A stretch of 64,000 nucleotides of DNA from Micrococcales bacterium 72-143 (GTDB taxonomy: Bacteria > Actinomycetota > Actinomycetes > Actinomycetales > Microbacteriaceae), in contig MKVM01000005.1 in NCBI GenBank assembly GCA_001898835.1, forward strand, positions 310,001 to 374,000, given 5' to 3'. The notes beneath the pieces were generated by a model. It worked only from the letters and a program-made list of their open reading frames with translations, made no database searches and was not told the DNA's origin. A program made the position numbers and the translations under genes. Numbering within the stretch: position 1 is the stretch's first letter; the number at the start of each line of letters is the position of its first letter. Shown piece by piece: positions 9,477 through 18,376 of this stretch.

Positions 9477-10481
9477 ATGCCGTACACCGCCGCCGCCGAC
9501 CGCTACGACCAGCTCGAGTACGCCCGCGTGGGCCGATCGGGGCTCAAGCTCCCCCGCATCTCGCTCGGGCTCTGGAACAACTTCGGCCACGACAGGCCGC
9601 TCACCACGCAGCGCGACATCGTGCTGCGCGCGTTCGACCTCGGGGTCACCCACTTCGACCTCGCGAACAACTACGGCCCGCCGCCCGGATCCGCGGAGGA
9701 GAACTTCGGCCGCATCCTCGCGAGCGATCTGCGCCCCTACCGCGACGAGCTCGTCATCTCGTCGAAGGCCGGCTACGACATGTGGCCGGGGCCGTACGGC
9801 GAGTGGGGCTCGCGCAAGTACATCCTGAGCTCGCTCGACCAGTCGCTCACGCGCCTCGGGCTCGACTACGTCGACATCTTCTACCACCACCGCCCCGACC
9901 CCGAGACGCCCGTCGAGGAGTCGATGGGCGCGCTCGCGCACGCGGTCCGCTCGGGCAAGGCGCTGTACGCGGGCATCTCGAACTACGGTCCGGATGACAC
10001 CCGCCGTGCGTACCAGGCGCTCGCCGCCGAGGGGGTGCCGCTGCTCATCCACCAGCCCTCCTACTCCATGTTCAACCGCCTCCCCGAGGAGGGCCTGCTC
10101 GACACGATCGAGGAGCTCGGCATCGGCTCGATCGTCTTCTCGCCGCTCGCCCAGGGGCTGCTCACGAACCGCTACCTCGACGGGATCCCGGCCGACTCCC
10201 GCGCCGCCGAAGGGCGCTGGATCAACGCCGACACCATCAGCGACGAGTACCTCGAGCGCGCTCGCGGCCTCAACGCGATCGCCGAGGCGCGCGGGCAGAG
10301 CCTCGCGCAGCTCGCGCTGCTGTGGGTGCTGCGGCAGCCCGCCGTGACGAGCGCGCTCATCGGCGCGTCCAGCGTGCGGCAGCTGGAGGACAACCTCGGA
10401 GCGCTCGACGGCGCCCCGCTCACCGCGGAGGAGATCGCGGCGATCGAGCCGTTCGCCGTGCACGGCACCGTGCGCCGCTAG
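9477..10481 (+). CDS. Aldo/keto reductase, L-glyceraldehyde-3-phosphate reductase type
   Basis: A 334-residue NADPH-dependent reductase of the AKR14/YghZ-like group. The catalytic tetrad is visible: Asp and Tyr in FDLANNYGPPPGSAEENFG, Lys in ISSKAGYDMWPGPYGEWG, and His in FYHHRPDPETP. The C-terminal ASSVRQLEDN segment is the NADP phosphate-binding part. YghZ homologues reduce methylglyoxal and L-glyceraldehyde 3-phosphate; the exact substrate here is inferred. TAGGGT at 9465-9470 ends six bases before the ATG, predicting a leaderless transcript. Confidence 0.9.
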   Translation: MPYTAAADRYDQLEYARVGRSGLKLPRISLGLWNNFGHDRPLTTQRDIVLRAFDLGVTHFDLANNYGPPPGSAEENFGRILASDLRPYRDELVISSKAGYDMWPGPYGEWGSRKYILSSLDQSLTRLGLDYVDIFYHHRPDPETPVEESMGALAHAVRSGKALYAGISNYGPDDTRRAYQALAAEGVPLLIHQPSYSMFNRLPEEGLLDTIEELGIGSIVFSPLAQGLLTNRYLDGIPADSRAAEGRWINADTISDEYLERARGLNAIAEARGQSLAQLALLWVLRQPAVTSALIGASSVRQLEDNLGALDGAPLTAEEIAAIEPFAVHGTVRR

Positions 10482-10540
10482 CCCCCAGCGGCATCCGGCG
10501 ACGCAGCTCGCCGCCCTCGGTCCCGTGCGCCACGCGTCAT

Positions 10541-10636
10541 CCAGCCCGAGAAATGCAGGAGAACTCGGGCCGCTCGGGGGCTAGATCATGAGTTCACACA
10601 GGCCCGACGCCGACCCTCCTGCATTTCTCGGGCTGG
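10541..10636. repeat. Inverted pair of the AGAAATGCAGGAG motif
   Basis: Two 21-base arms (10541-10561 and 10616-10636) are perfect complements and each contains the 13-mer AGAAATGCAGGAG, in opposite orientation. The left arm also makes a local six-base stem (CCCGAG with CTCGGG). It follows the aldo/keto reductase gene. The same 13-mer forms a six-copy array at 41660-41867. Confidence 0.85.
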
Positions 10637-10746
10637 GGGATGGGCGCACACACGCCGCAGAGCGGACGATGGACGCGAGCGCCGCAATCCGACGGCGCGC
10701 GGGGGAAGACGGGCCGTTCCGCCACGCATCGACGTAGGGTGCCGCC

Positions 10747-11457
10747 ATGCAGTGGTGGAACAACCTGGTGGACTGGTTCTATTCGGAGGACGGCCAGCGC
10801 GTCCTCGTGAGCGCCGTCATCCCGTTCGTGGCGATCGTCGTCGCCGGCGTCGTCGGTGCGCTCATCGGGCGCGGTGCCGTCAAGCGCCTCGTGGCGCAGC
10901 GCGACCACGAGACCCGTGCCGCCGCCGTCACCGCCCTCATCTCGGCGGGGCAGAACGCGGCACGCTGGCACAGCCAGTCGCCGGCCGCCCGCGAGCACGC
11001 CGAGCACCTCGCCAACGACGCCGACGTCATGGTGCGCCTGCTCCCCATCTCGGGCGCCAGCTACGCCGCCGACTGGGCTTCGCATCAGCTCGCCGACATG
11101 CGCACCAACTCGGTCAGCTTCAGCTACCAGGCCGACCAGACCCTCGCCGAGTACCGCGAGCGCCTGGTGCTGTGGCTGCACAAGCCGAACAAGGGCCGCA
11201 AGATGTTCGCCGCCGACCTGGAGCGCTGGCGCTACGAGGACCAGGCGACGGACCCGGTGATCGTCGAGCAGCAGAAGTGGGCCGAGGAGCAGTTCACCGC
11301 GGCGACGGACCAGCCGGTCGCTCACGAGCCGCTCCTGGAGCCGGCGACCGACACGGCGGAGACCTCGGTGATCACGCCCGCCGCGGTGGTCGAGCCCGAG
11401 GACCGCTACTCGTCGCCGGTCGCATCCGAGCCGAGCACCGACACACCCGCCCGCTGA
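10747..11457 (+). CDS. Membrane-anchored protein of unknown function
   Basis: A 236-residue protein with one clear N-terminal transmembrane helix (about residues 19-41, VLVSAVIPFVAIVVAGVVGA) and a long cytoplasmic, helix-rich domain starting with RGAVKRLVAQRDHETRAAAV. The last ~50 residues are Thr/Ala/Glu-rich and look disordered. I do not recognise a named family; similar proteins occur as singletons in Microbacteriaceae. TAGGGT at 10735-10740 ends six bases before the ATG, so the mRNA is predicted leaderless. The convergent ABC operon ends 15 bases beyond its stop. Confidence 0.7.
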   Translation: MQWWNNLVDWFYSEDGQRVLVSAVIPFVAIVVAGVVGALIGRGAVKRLVAQRDHETRAAAVTALISAGQNAARWHSQSPAAREHAEHLANDADVMVRLLPISGASYAADWASHQLADMRTNSVSFSYQADQTLAEYRERLVLWLHKPNKGRKMFAADLERWRYEDQATDPVIVEQQKWAEEQFTAATDQPVAHEPLLEPATDTAETSVITPAAVVEPEDRYSSPVASEPSTDTPAR

Positions 11458-11472
11458 ACGGGGCCTCGGCGC

Positions 11473-12147
11473 TCAGGCGTCGAGGCGGCCGTCGTGGATG
11501 CGCAGCACGCGGTCCGCGCGCTCGGCGAGCGCCGTGTCGTGGGTCGCGACGAGGGCGGCCATCCCGGTCTCGGCGACGAGACGCTCGATGAGGTCCATGA
11601 TGGCCGCGCCCGTCTCGGAGTCGAGCTGGCCGGTGGGCTCGTCCGCGAGCAGGAGAGCGGGCCTCGCGACGATCGCGCGGGCGATGCCGACGCGCTGCTG
11701 CTGGCCGCCCGAGAGCTCGCCGGGCCGCTGGGCGGCGTGGTCGCCCAGGTCGACAGCGGCGAGCGCCTCCACCACCCGGCGCTCGCGCTCCGCGCGCGGT
11801 GTCCGCACGATGCGCAGCGGCACCTCGACGTTCTCGGCAGCGGAGAGCACCGGCAGTAGCCCGAAGGTCTGGAACACGGATGCGACCCGCGTCGAGCGCA
11901 GCTCGCGCAGCGCCGCCTCGTCGAGCCCCGCGAGGTCGCGGCCGTCGAGCTCGACACGCCCCGAGGTGGGCCGGTCGAGCCCGCCGAGCATCGTGAGCAG
12001 GGTCGTCTTGCCGGCACCGGAGCGCCCCTGCAGCACAACCAGCTCTCCCGGCGAGATCTCCAGCGTCACACCGTCGACGGCGCGCACCTCGCCCGCCGGC
12101 GTCGCGAACACGCGCGTCAGCTGTTCCGCGCGCAGTACGGCGGTCAT
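11473..12147 (-). CDS. ABC transporter ATP-binding protein, MacB/LolD type
   Basis: A 224-residue ATPase. Walker A is GRSGAGKTTLL (about residue 37), signature LSGGQQQRVGIARAI, Walker B ALLLADEPTG followed by QLD, and the H-loop is in VATHD. The compact size and LSGGQQQR/ADEPTGQLD wording are typical of ATPases that power FtsX-fold exporters or mechanotransducers rather than importers. It is the last gene of a four-gene operon and its ATG overlaps the stop of the preceding ATPase gene (ATGA). It probably pairs with one of the two permeases upstream. Confidence 0.92.
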   Translation of the reverse strand: MTAVLRAEQLTRVFATPAGEVRAVDGVTLEISPGELVVLQGRSGAGKTTLLTMLGGLDRPTSGRVELDGRDLAGLDEAALRELRSTRVASVFQTFGLLPVLSAAENVEVPLRIVRTPRAERERRVVEALAAVDLGDHAAQRPGELSGGQQQRVGIARAIVARPALLLADEPTGQLDSETGAAIMDLIERLVAETGMAALVATHDTALAERADRVLRIHDGRLDA

Positions 12148-13088
12148 CGCGTCTCCTCCTCGCCCGAGACGCCGGGCGCATCCGTCGCGTCTGCGGGCGG
12201 CGCCCCGTGGGGTTGCCCCGACCGCACCTCGATCCGGTCCGGCTCGAGGGTGAGCCGCACCCGGTCGCGCAGCCCGAGCGCGGTCTGGAACTCGGCCGGC
12301 AGCTGCATGCGACCCGCCCGGTCGAGCACCGCGAACTCCTCCGCCACGCGCACCCGCGCGCCCTCGGCATCCGTGTGGGTGCGCCGCAGCACCTCCGTGG
12401 AGGTGCGGCCGTCGCGGATGCGGATGGTGCGGTCGACGTGCTCGGCGACCGCGGGATCGTGAGTGACGACGAGCGTCGTGAGCCCGTGCTCGCGCCCGAC
12501 GGTCTCCATCGCCTCCAGCACCTGGGCGCTCGTGGCCTCGTCGAGTTCGCCCGTCGGCTCGTCGGCGAGCAGCACGCGGGGACCGTTGCTGAGCGCGACG
12601 GCGAGCGCGACCCGCTGCTGCTGACCCCCGGAGAGCTCGGCGGGGCGGCGGTCGGCGAGCTCGCCGATCTCGAGCAGCTCGAGCAGCTCCGTGCCGCGCC
12701 GCTCCCGCTCGGCACGTGGCACGACGCCCGCGACGTGCTGGGCGAGCGCGATGTTCTCGGCGGCGGTCAGGTAGCCGATCAGGTTGCGGCTGGTCTGCTG
12801 CCAGATGAAGCCGACGCTGCCGCGTCGGTACGCGATCCGCTCGCGCCGCCGCATCGTCGTCAGGTCATGCCCGGCGACGCGTGCCGCACCCGCGGTGGGG
12901 GTGTCGAGACCGGCCAGGATGCCGAGGAGCGTCGACTTCCCGGAGCCGGAGGCGCCGACGAGCGCCACGAGCTCGCCGTGCTCGACCCGCAGGTCGAGCC
13001 CTTGGAGGGCCTGCACCTCGACGCCCTGCGCCGTGAAGATGCGCACGAGTCCCTCGCACAGGATGTCGGGTTCGGCGAGCGCGGTCAT
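12144..13088 (-). CDS. ABC ATPase with C-terminal AbrB-like domain
   Basis: A 314-residue protein. Residues ~1-225 form an ABC ATPase: GASGSGKSTLLGIL, LSGGQQQRVALAVAL, LLADEPTGELD, VVTHD. After a short linker (DAEGARVRVAEE) comes FAVLDRAGRMQLPAEF then ALGLRDRVRLTLEPDRIEV, which reads as a swapped-hairpin AbrB/SpoVT-like domain, followed by a polar tail. The start ATG 13088 is supported by AGGAAGGA upstream and by a four-base gap to the permease stop. In some Streptomyces exporters a similar tail occurs; its role is unknown, possibly dimerisation or DNA/partner binding. The downstream ATPase overlaps by four bases. Confidence 0.88.
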   Translation of the reverse strand: MTALAEPDILCEGLVRIFTAQGVEVQALQGLDLRVEHGELVALVGASGSGKSTLLGILAGLDTPTAGAARVAGHDLTTMRRRERIAYRRGSVGFIWQQTSRNLIGYLTAAENIALAQHVAGVVPRAERERRGTELLELLEIGELADRRPAELSGGQQQRVALAVALSNGPRVLLADEPTGELDEATSAQVLEAMETVGREHGLTTLVVTHDPAVAEHVDRTIRIRDGRTSTEVLRRTHTDAEGARVRVAEEFAVLDRAGRMQLPAEFQTALGLRDRVRLTLEPDRIEVRSGQPHGAPPADATDAPGVSGEEETR

Positions 13089-13092
13089 CTGC

Positions 13093-15756
13093 TCATCCTT
13101 CCTCGTCGACGGTTCGGACGGCGCGGCTGGCGCCGGAACGGCGGGCGAGGGCCGCCGCGAGCAGGACGCCGACGAGCACGACGGCGACGAGCGCCGCGAC
13201 CACGGCGGCCGAGGTGCCGATCCCGAGCTCGATGGCCGGCTGGACGGCACCCCGCGTGAAGACGGTGAGGTCGCCCGCGCGCACCACGAGCGGCACGAGC
13301 GCGAGCCCCGCGGCGGCGCCGACCGGCACGGCCACGGCGAGGGCGGGCAGCAGCTCCCACAGCACGAGCGCGTACTCGGCGCGGGAGCGGGCGCCGAGCG
13401 CACGGAGCAGGCCGAACACGCGGGTGCGTCCCGCGGCGCCCGAGGTGAGGGCGAGCACGGCGGCGAGCACCGTGAGCACGGCGGATGCCGCGACCGCGAT
13501 CGCGGTGCCCGTGACGAGGGCGCGCACGGCGGGGGCGTCGCGGCGGTCCGCGAGCACCTGGTCGATCGTGCGCACGGTGCCGTTTCCGGCGAAGCGCTCC
13601 GCGAGGGCGGCCCGCACCCCGTCCTTCTCGGTGGGCGCGGCGTCGATGAGCAGCGCCCTCGTGTCGGCGTCCACGTCGAGGCCCGCAGCGGTGGCCGGGC
13701 TGACGGCGATCCACGCCGAGGCCCGCCCGAAGGGTCCGTCGTCGGGAACCACGGCGGCCACCGCCACGTCCACGCCGTCGACCGCGAGCGGCTCCCCCGC
13801 GAGCCGGGTCGCGACGGTCTCCGAGACGAGCGCCCCCGCATCCGGGATCACGAGCTCGCTCGTCGAGGACCGCGCGAAGTCGGCCGGGTCGGCGACGTAC
13901 ACCGTGATCCGCCCGTCGCCGTCGGGGAACTCGACCGTGATGTCGGGGTCGGATGCGACGGCGGCGACCGATCCGACGCCCGCGGTGCCCGCCACCACGG
14001 CGACGTCGTCGGCGTCGAGGTACCGGGCGTCGAGGCGCACGGCCGCGCCGACCTGGGCGCGCGCCGCGTCGTCGACGCCGGTCTGCACCGTCGCGAGCAG
14101 GCCCGCCCCGAGCACCGAGATCGTGACCGCCGTCACGAGCGCGAGCACCGGCACGATGCCGGTCGTGGCGTCACGGCCCGCACGCGCGGGCCCGAGCAGC
14201 GAGACGAGCCCCCGGGTGCGTCGCGCGCCGGCCTCCAGCGCCCGCACGAGGAGCGGCACGAGGCGCAGCGCGAGCACGCAGCCGGCCGCCGCGACCAACG
14301 CGGGCAGCAGCACGGCCGTCGGGGGCGGCGGGGCGCCGTCCTTCGCGGGCGCGAGCACGACGAGCACGGCTGCGGCGACCGCGAGCAGCGCGATTCCGGC
14401 GTCGAGGGCGCCGCGGATGCGCGACCGCCGCCGATCGGCGTCGTCCGGCCGTGGGCCCGCGCGCTCGAGCAGCGCGCCGTCGAGCGCGGCCGACGCCGCG
14501 GCGAGGGCGGCGATCCCCGCGACGACGAGGGCCAGCGTCGCGGGCGGGCCTCCTACGGTGCCGGACACGGCGGCTGCCGCGCCCGCCGCACCGAGCAGGG
14601 CGAGCATCCCGGTCGCCAGGGCGAGCGCGCCCGCTCGCGCCCCGTCGGACGCCCCACGCGCCGCGAGCAGGCGCAAAAGGCTGCGGCGTCGCGCCACGAG
14701 CGCGCGCACCGCGAGGGCGAGCACGGCGCCGCCCGCGAGCGCGACGCCCGACGCGAGCGTGCCGTGCAGCGCCGAGACGCCCGCGAGCAGCGGCCCGGTC
14801 GCCGTCACGATGCCCGGTGTCGTGCCGCCCAGCGAGATGTCGACATCCCAGGTGCCCCAGTCGGTGACGAGGGGGAGCGTGTGCGGGGTCGACTCGAGCC
14901 GGCGAAGCGCCGCGACCGTCTCGGCGGCGGCGTCCGCCTCGAACGCGGCGGGGTCGACCGGCAGCCAGGCCTCGAAGCGCGAGGCCGCGGCCAGCCACTC
15001 GAGCTCGGAGATGGAGGCGGCGTCGACGTAGCCCGCCCCCACGAAGGTCGGCGGCTGGTTGAAGTTGTCGATGACCTCCGGCTGCAGCGCGACGCCGACG
15101 TGGCTCCACTCCCCCGCATCCGGGTCGCGCGCGCGCAACAGCCCCACGAGGCGCAGCTCCACGTCGCCCGTGGAGTAGTGCGCCGAGCGCACCTCGCCGA
15201 GCCGCCAGCCGAAGGCGGTCGCGACCGGCTCGGTCAGTGCCACCGGGATGGGCTCGCCCTCCACGATGGGGCCGGGCAGCTCGCCGTCGACGACGTCCAC
15301 GAGCCGGTCCAGCAGGGGGTCCGCGCTCAGGATGATGCGGCTGTCGGGTGCCGCACTCCCGTCCGAGGGAACGGCGGGCGCCTGGTCGAAGCGCACGACG
15401 GCGTGCGGCGCGCGGAGCACGCGCGCGGCAGCCGGCTCGGCACCCGCCGCCATCGCATCGAGGGCGTCGAAGGTGGCACCCCACGCGGCGGCGACCTCCC
15501 GGGTGAGGCCGTGGTCGGTGCGACCGGTGCGCGACACGGGCACGCCGCGCGTCGCGTCGCCGAGGTCGCGCTGCGAGGGCGGGGAGGCCTCGACCGCCGA
15601 CCGCAGCACCTCCGAGCGCGCCGCGGAGGCCCAGGCGGACGCGCCCGCCGCCCCGCCCGCGAGCAGCGCCGCGAGCAGCACGACGACGATCGACGCCCCC
15701 GGCGCCTCGGCGAGGATCGCCCGGACGATACGGCCGTGCGACGGTCGGCGGCTCAC
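13093..15756 (-). CDS. FtsX-like ABC permease
   Basis: An 887-residue membrane protein. The N-terminal helix (IVVVLLAALLAGGAAGASAW, residues ~17-36) is followed by a large extracytoplasmic domain, then a block of hydrophobic helices around residues 320-620, a second external domain, and three C-terminal helices with the FtsX-like order. Start GTG 15756 overlaps the stop of the previous permease (GTGA), which also sets the correct frame; the frame stays open further upstream but that stretch is antisense-like low-complexity. It ends four bases before the ATPase start. Likely exports or acts on a lipid, peptide or envelope substrate. Confidence 0.85.
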   Translation of the reverse strand: MSRRPSHGRIVRAILAEAPGASIVVVLLAALLAGGAAGASAWASAARSEVLRSAVEASPPSQRDLGDATRGVPVSRTGRTDHGLTREVAAAWGATFDALDAMAAGAEPAAARVLRAPHAVVRFDQAPAVPSDGSAAPDSRIILSADPLLDRLVDVVDGELPGPIVEGEPIPVALTEPVATAFGWRLGEVRSAHYSTGDVELRLVGLLRARDPDAGEWSHVGVALQPEVIDNFNQPPTFVGAGYVDAASISELEWLAAASRFEAWLPVDPAAFEADAAAETVAALRRLESTPHTLPLVTDWGTWDVDISLGGTTPGIVTATGPLLAGVSALHGTLASGVALAGGAVLALAVRALVARRRSLLRLLAARGASDGARAGALALATGMLALLGAAGAAAAVSGTVGGPPATLALVVAGIAALAAASAALDGALLERAGPRPDDADRRRSRIRGALDAGIALLAVAAAVLVVLAPAKDGAPPPPTAVLLPALVAAAGCVLALRLVPLLVRALEAGARRTRGLVSLLGPARAGRDATTGIVPVLALVTAVTISVLGAGLLATVQTGVDDAARAQVGAAVRLDARYLDADDVAVVAGTAGVGSVAAVASDPDITVEFPDGDGRITVYVADPADFARSSTSELVIPDAGALVSETVATRLAGEPLAVDGVDVAVAAVVPDDGPFGRASAWIAVSPATAAGLDVDADTRALLIDAAPTEKDGVRAALAERFAGNGTVRTIDQVLADRRDAPAVRALVTGTAIAVAASAVLTVLAAVLALTSGAAGRTRVFGLLRALGARSRAEYALVLWELLPALAVAVPVGAAAGLALVPLVVRAGDLTVFTRGAVQPAIELGIGTSAAVVAALVAVVLVGVLLAAALARRSGASRAVRTVDEEG

Positions 15757-18191
15757 GAGCCGACCCCCGCGCGCCGGCGCACCCCGGCACCCGCACCGGC
15801 GGCGATGAGCAGCACCCCGATCAGCAGCACCGCGCCCAGCACGAGCGGCGCGAGGGATGCGAGATCCGCCACGGCGACCGCGCCCCCGACCGCGAGCCAC
15901 GTCGCGACCGCCCCCGCCAGACCGCCCGCGAGGGCGCCGGCGAGCGCCGTCAGCAGCAGCTCGACGAGTCGGCCCCGCGCCTGGGCGCCGGCCCCCACGC
16001 CCAGGGCGCGCAACGGCGTCACCTCGCCGCGCCGCAGGCGGGCGAGCCCCGCCGCGGCCGCCGCGAAGCCGCCGAGCGCCACGAGCACCACGAGAGCCGC
16101 GGACGCCGCCACGGCGAGCGTGCCCGCCTCGGTGACGGCGCGCGTACTCGCTCCCGCCGGCGTCAGCACCGTCGCGGCCCGGTCGCTCGCGGCGCGCGCG
16201 AGCGCCGCCGCGCGCTCCGGTGCGTCGGAGGCGAGCCACACCTCGTCGACCGCGAGGGCGGCCGCATCCGCCGGCACCTGCGCCCCGAGCGCGTCACGGT
16301 CGACGAGCATCCCACCGCCGCCGGCCCCGGGCACCGTGCCGAGCTGCGCGACGACGGCGGTGAGCGGCGAACGGATGCCGGGCACCGAGAGCGGGATGTC
16401 GTCGCCGACGCCGACGCCGAGCCGCGTCGCGAGCGCCGGTGCGACCCTGACCCGCAGCTCCTCGCCCGCGGGGGGTGCGGCGACGCCCGTCACCGCCGCG
16501 AAGCCCCCGCCCGCCACGACGAGCCCCACCGACGTCGACCCGGCCTGCGCGTCGACCAGCGCCACCTCGGTGGCCCCCTCCACCCCGTCGAGCGCCGCAT
16601 ATGGGCCCGCGGAGACCGGGTCGCGGTCGACACCGGAGAAACGGATGCGTACGTCGCCCCCCACGGCCGCACGCACCTGGGCGTCGTCGTCGCGCGCCAC
16701 GGCACCGCCGGCGAGCCCCGCGACCACGACGGCGCCCGCGCCGAGCGCGACCACGAGGAAGGCGCTCGCGACGGCGCGCGGCCGACGGCCCAGCTGACGC
16801 AGCGGAAGCACCGGGAGCAGTCCCGTCCCCCGCGCCGCGACGCGCTCCGCGAGACGCATGAGGGGCGCCAGCAGCAGACGCAGCACGAGCACGCCCGCGA
16901 CGAGCGCGAGGGACGGGCCGAGGTAGCGCACCGGCGAGGCGGGCACCGCGCTCGCCGTCACGAGGACGAACGCCGCGAGCGCCGTCACCCCGAGCGCCGG
17001 CACGATCGAGTCGGTCTCCGCGATGCCCCGGCGCGCCTCGACGGCCGGTCGCGACGCGGCGGCGACGAGCGCCACGCCCGCGAGGCCCGCGACGGCGGCC
17101 GCGAGCACCGCAGCCACCGGCACCGCCGCATCCGTCGCCGCGGCGATCAGCACGCTCGCCACCACGCCGAGCGCGACCCCGAGCCCCACCGCGATCGCCG
17201 CCTCCCCGAACCGCAGGGCGGCGCCGCGGCCGCGCGAGAGACCGCGCGCCTCGAGCAGCCGCCACTCGGCGGCTCGCACCTGCCCGAGGGCCCGTGCGAC
17301 CAGGGCCAGCACGATCCCCGCGGTCACGAGCGCGAGCACGACGGCCGTCGCGCTCAGCACGCGCGCCGCGGCCACCGCCTGCTCGGCGCGTGCGACCGTC
17401 GCCGCGAGGCCGCCCGACACCGTGACCGCGTAGCTCGTGCCGGACGCGAGGCCGCTCGTCGCGGCACGCACCCGGCCCTCGACGGGCGCGAGCGACGGCA
17501 GCGCGTCGGCCGTGAGCGCGGAGGCGTCGGGCACGAGCGTCCACGTCACGCGCGGCCGTGCCTCGAGCCCCGCGAGCTCGGCATCCGGCACGATCACCGG
17601 CCCGACGGCGTCCCCGAGCCGACCGGATGCGACGAGCGTCTCCCCGAACCACGCCGGGTCTGCCGCGTCACGGGCCCGCCAGACGCCGACGACGCGGTGC
17701 TGCTCGCCCGAGAACACGAGCGGGTCGCCGACACCGACGCCGAGCGCGGCCGCCGCGGGCTCGGCGAGCGTCACCTCGCCGTCGCCCGTCGCCCAGTCGC
17801 CCGCGATCAGCTCGGCGAGCCGGTCGAGGCCCTCCTGGGAGCCCAGCACGATCGAGCGCTCGGCGCCGCCCACGGATGCCGGCACCGGCTCGCTGCGGAC
17901 CGCCCGCACCAGCGAGAGCGGTGCCTCGCCCACCGCATCGGCGAGAGCGTCGCGCACGCGCGCGTCCTGCGCGCCGGGGTCGTCGCGGGCGAGCGCGGTG
18001 TCCACCCGCAGCGCGCCCGCGGTCGGCTCCGCCTCCGCGACGAGCGCCTCGACCCCGCGGTCGACGGCCGCCGCGGGGAGCGCGATGAGCGCCACGACGG
18101 CCCCCGCGCCGACGGCGGCCACGAGGAGCACGGCGAGGAGCTGGCCCGCCTGCACGGCGCTGCGGCGCAGCAGCGCTCGGGCAACGCGCAT
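15753..18191 (-). CDS. FtsX-like ABC permease
   Basis: An 812-residue permease, first gene of the exporter operon. It begins MRVARALLRRSAVQAGQLLA, with a helix at ~17-42, a large external domain, a middle group of helices (residues ~255-460, including LVTAGIVLALVARALGQVRA) and a final trio ending GAVLLIGVLLIAAG. ATG 18191 is chosen over an in-frame GTG at 18206 because GGAGGGGAG lies immediately upstream of the ATG. Together with the second permease and two ATPases it forms a heterodimeric MacB/FtsX-type system. Alanine and valine make up a striking share of its residues. Confidence 0.85.
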   Translation of the reverse strand: MRVARALLRRSAVQAGQLLAVLLVAAVGAGAVVALIALPAAAVDRGVEALVAEAEPTAGALRVDTALARDDPGAQDARVRDALADAVGEAPLSLVRAVRSEPVPASVGGAERSIVLGSQEGLDRLAELIAGDWATGDGEVTLAEPAAAALGVGVGDPLVFSGEQHRVVGVWRARDAADPAWFGETLVASGRLGDAVGPVIVPDAELAGLEARPRVTWTLVPDASALTADALPSLAPVEGRVRAATSGLASGTSYAVTVSGGLAATVARAEQAVAAARVLSATAVVLALVTAGIVLALVARALGQVRAAEWRLLEARGLSRGRGAALRFGEAAIAVGLGVALGVVASVLIAAATDAAVPVAAVLAAAVAGLAGVALVAAASRPAVEARRGIAETDSIVPALGVTALAAFVLVTASAVPASPVRYLGPSLALVAGVLVLRLLLAPLMRLAERVAARGTGLLPVLPLRQLGRRPRAVASAFLVVALGAGAVVVAGLAGGAVARDDDAQVRAAVGGDVRIRFSGVDRDPVSAGPYAALDGVEGATEVALVDAQAGSTSVGLVVAGGGFAAVTGVAAPPAGEELRVRVAPALATRLGVGVGDDIPLSVPGIRSPLTAVVAQLGTVPGAGGGGMLVDRDALGAQVPADAAALAVDEVWLASDAPERAAALARAASDRAATVLTPAGASTRAVTEAGTLAVAASAALVVLVALGGFAAAAAGLARLRRGEVTPLRALGVGAGAQARGRLVELLLTALAGALAGGLAGAVATWLAVGGAVAVADLASLAPLVLGAVLLIGVLLIAAGAGAGVRRRAGVGS

Positions 18192-18250
18192 CGGACTCCC
18201 CTCCACGTCGTCGGAGCGTGACCTCGGCGACGGACGTCAGAGCAGCACTC

Positions 18251-18256
18251 TACTTC
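18251..18256 (-). promoter_or_regulatory. Candidate -10 box of the ABC exporter operon
   Basis: TAGAGT on the minus strand lies about 60 bases before the first permease ATG, in the only AT-richer patch of this 185-base gap. No convincing -35 is visible. Confidence 0.3.
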
Positions 18257-18376
18257 GCGTCGCGTTCTGTCGGACGCTGCAGCAGACTGGGACGCGGGAA
18301 CGCGGCGAAAGGGGCGAGGCCCATCCGCTGCGACGAGGGCGATGAGGCACATCCGACACGAGAAGGAGACACGGCC

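Noticed and set aside
12784-16797. A frame of more than 1300 codons antisense to the ABC operon
   Set aside because: It is Arg/Gly/Ala-rich low-complexity translation and mirrors the permease and ATPase genes, which have clear domains and overlapping starts.
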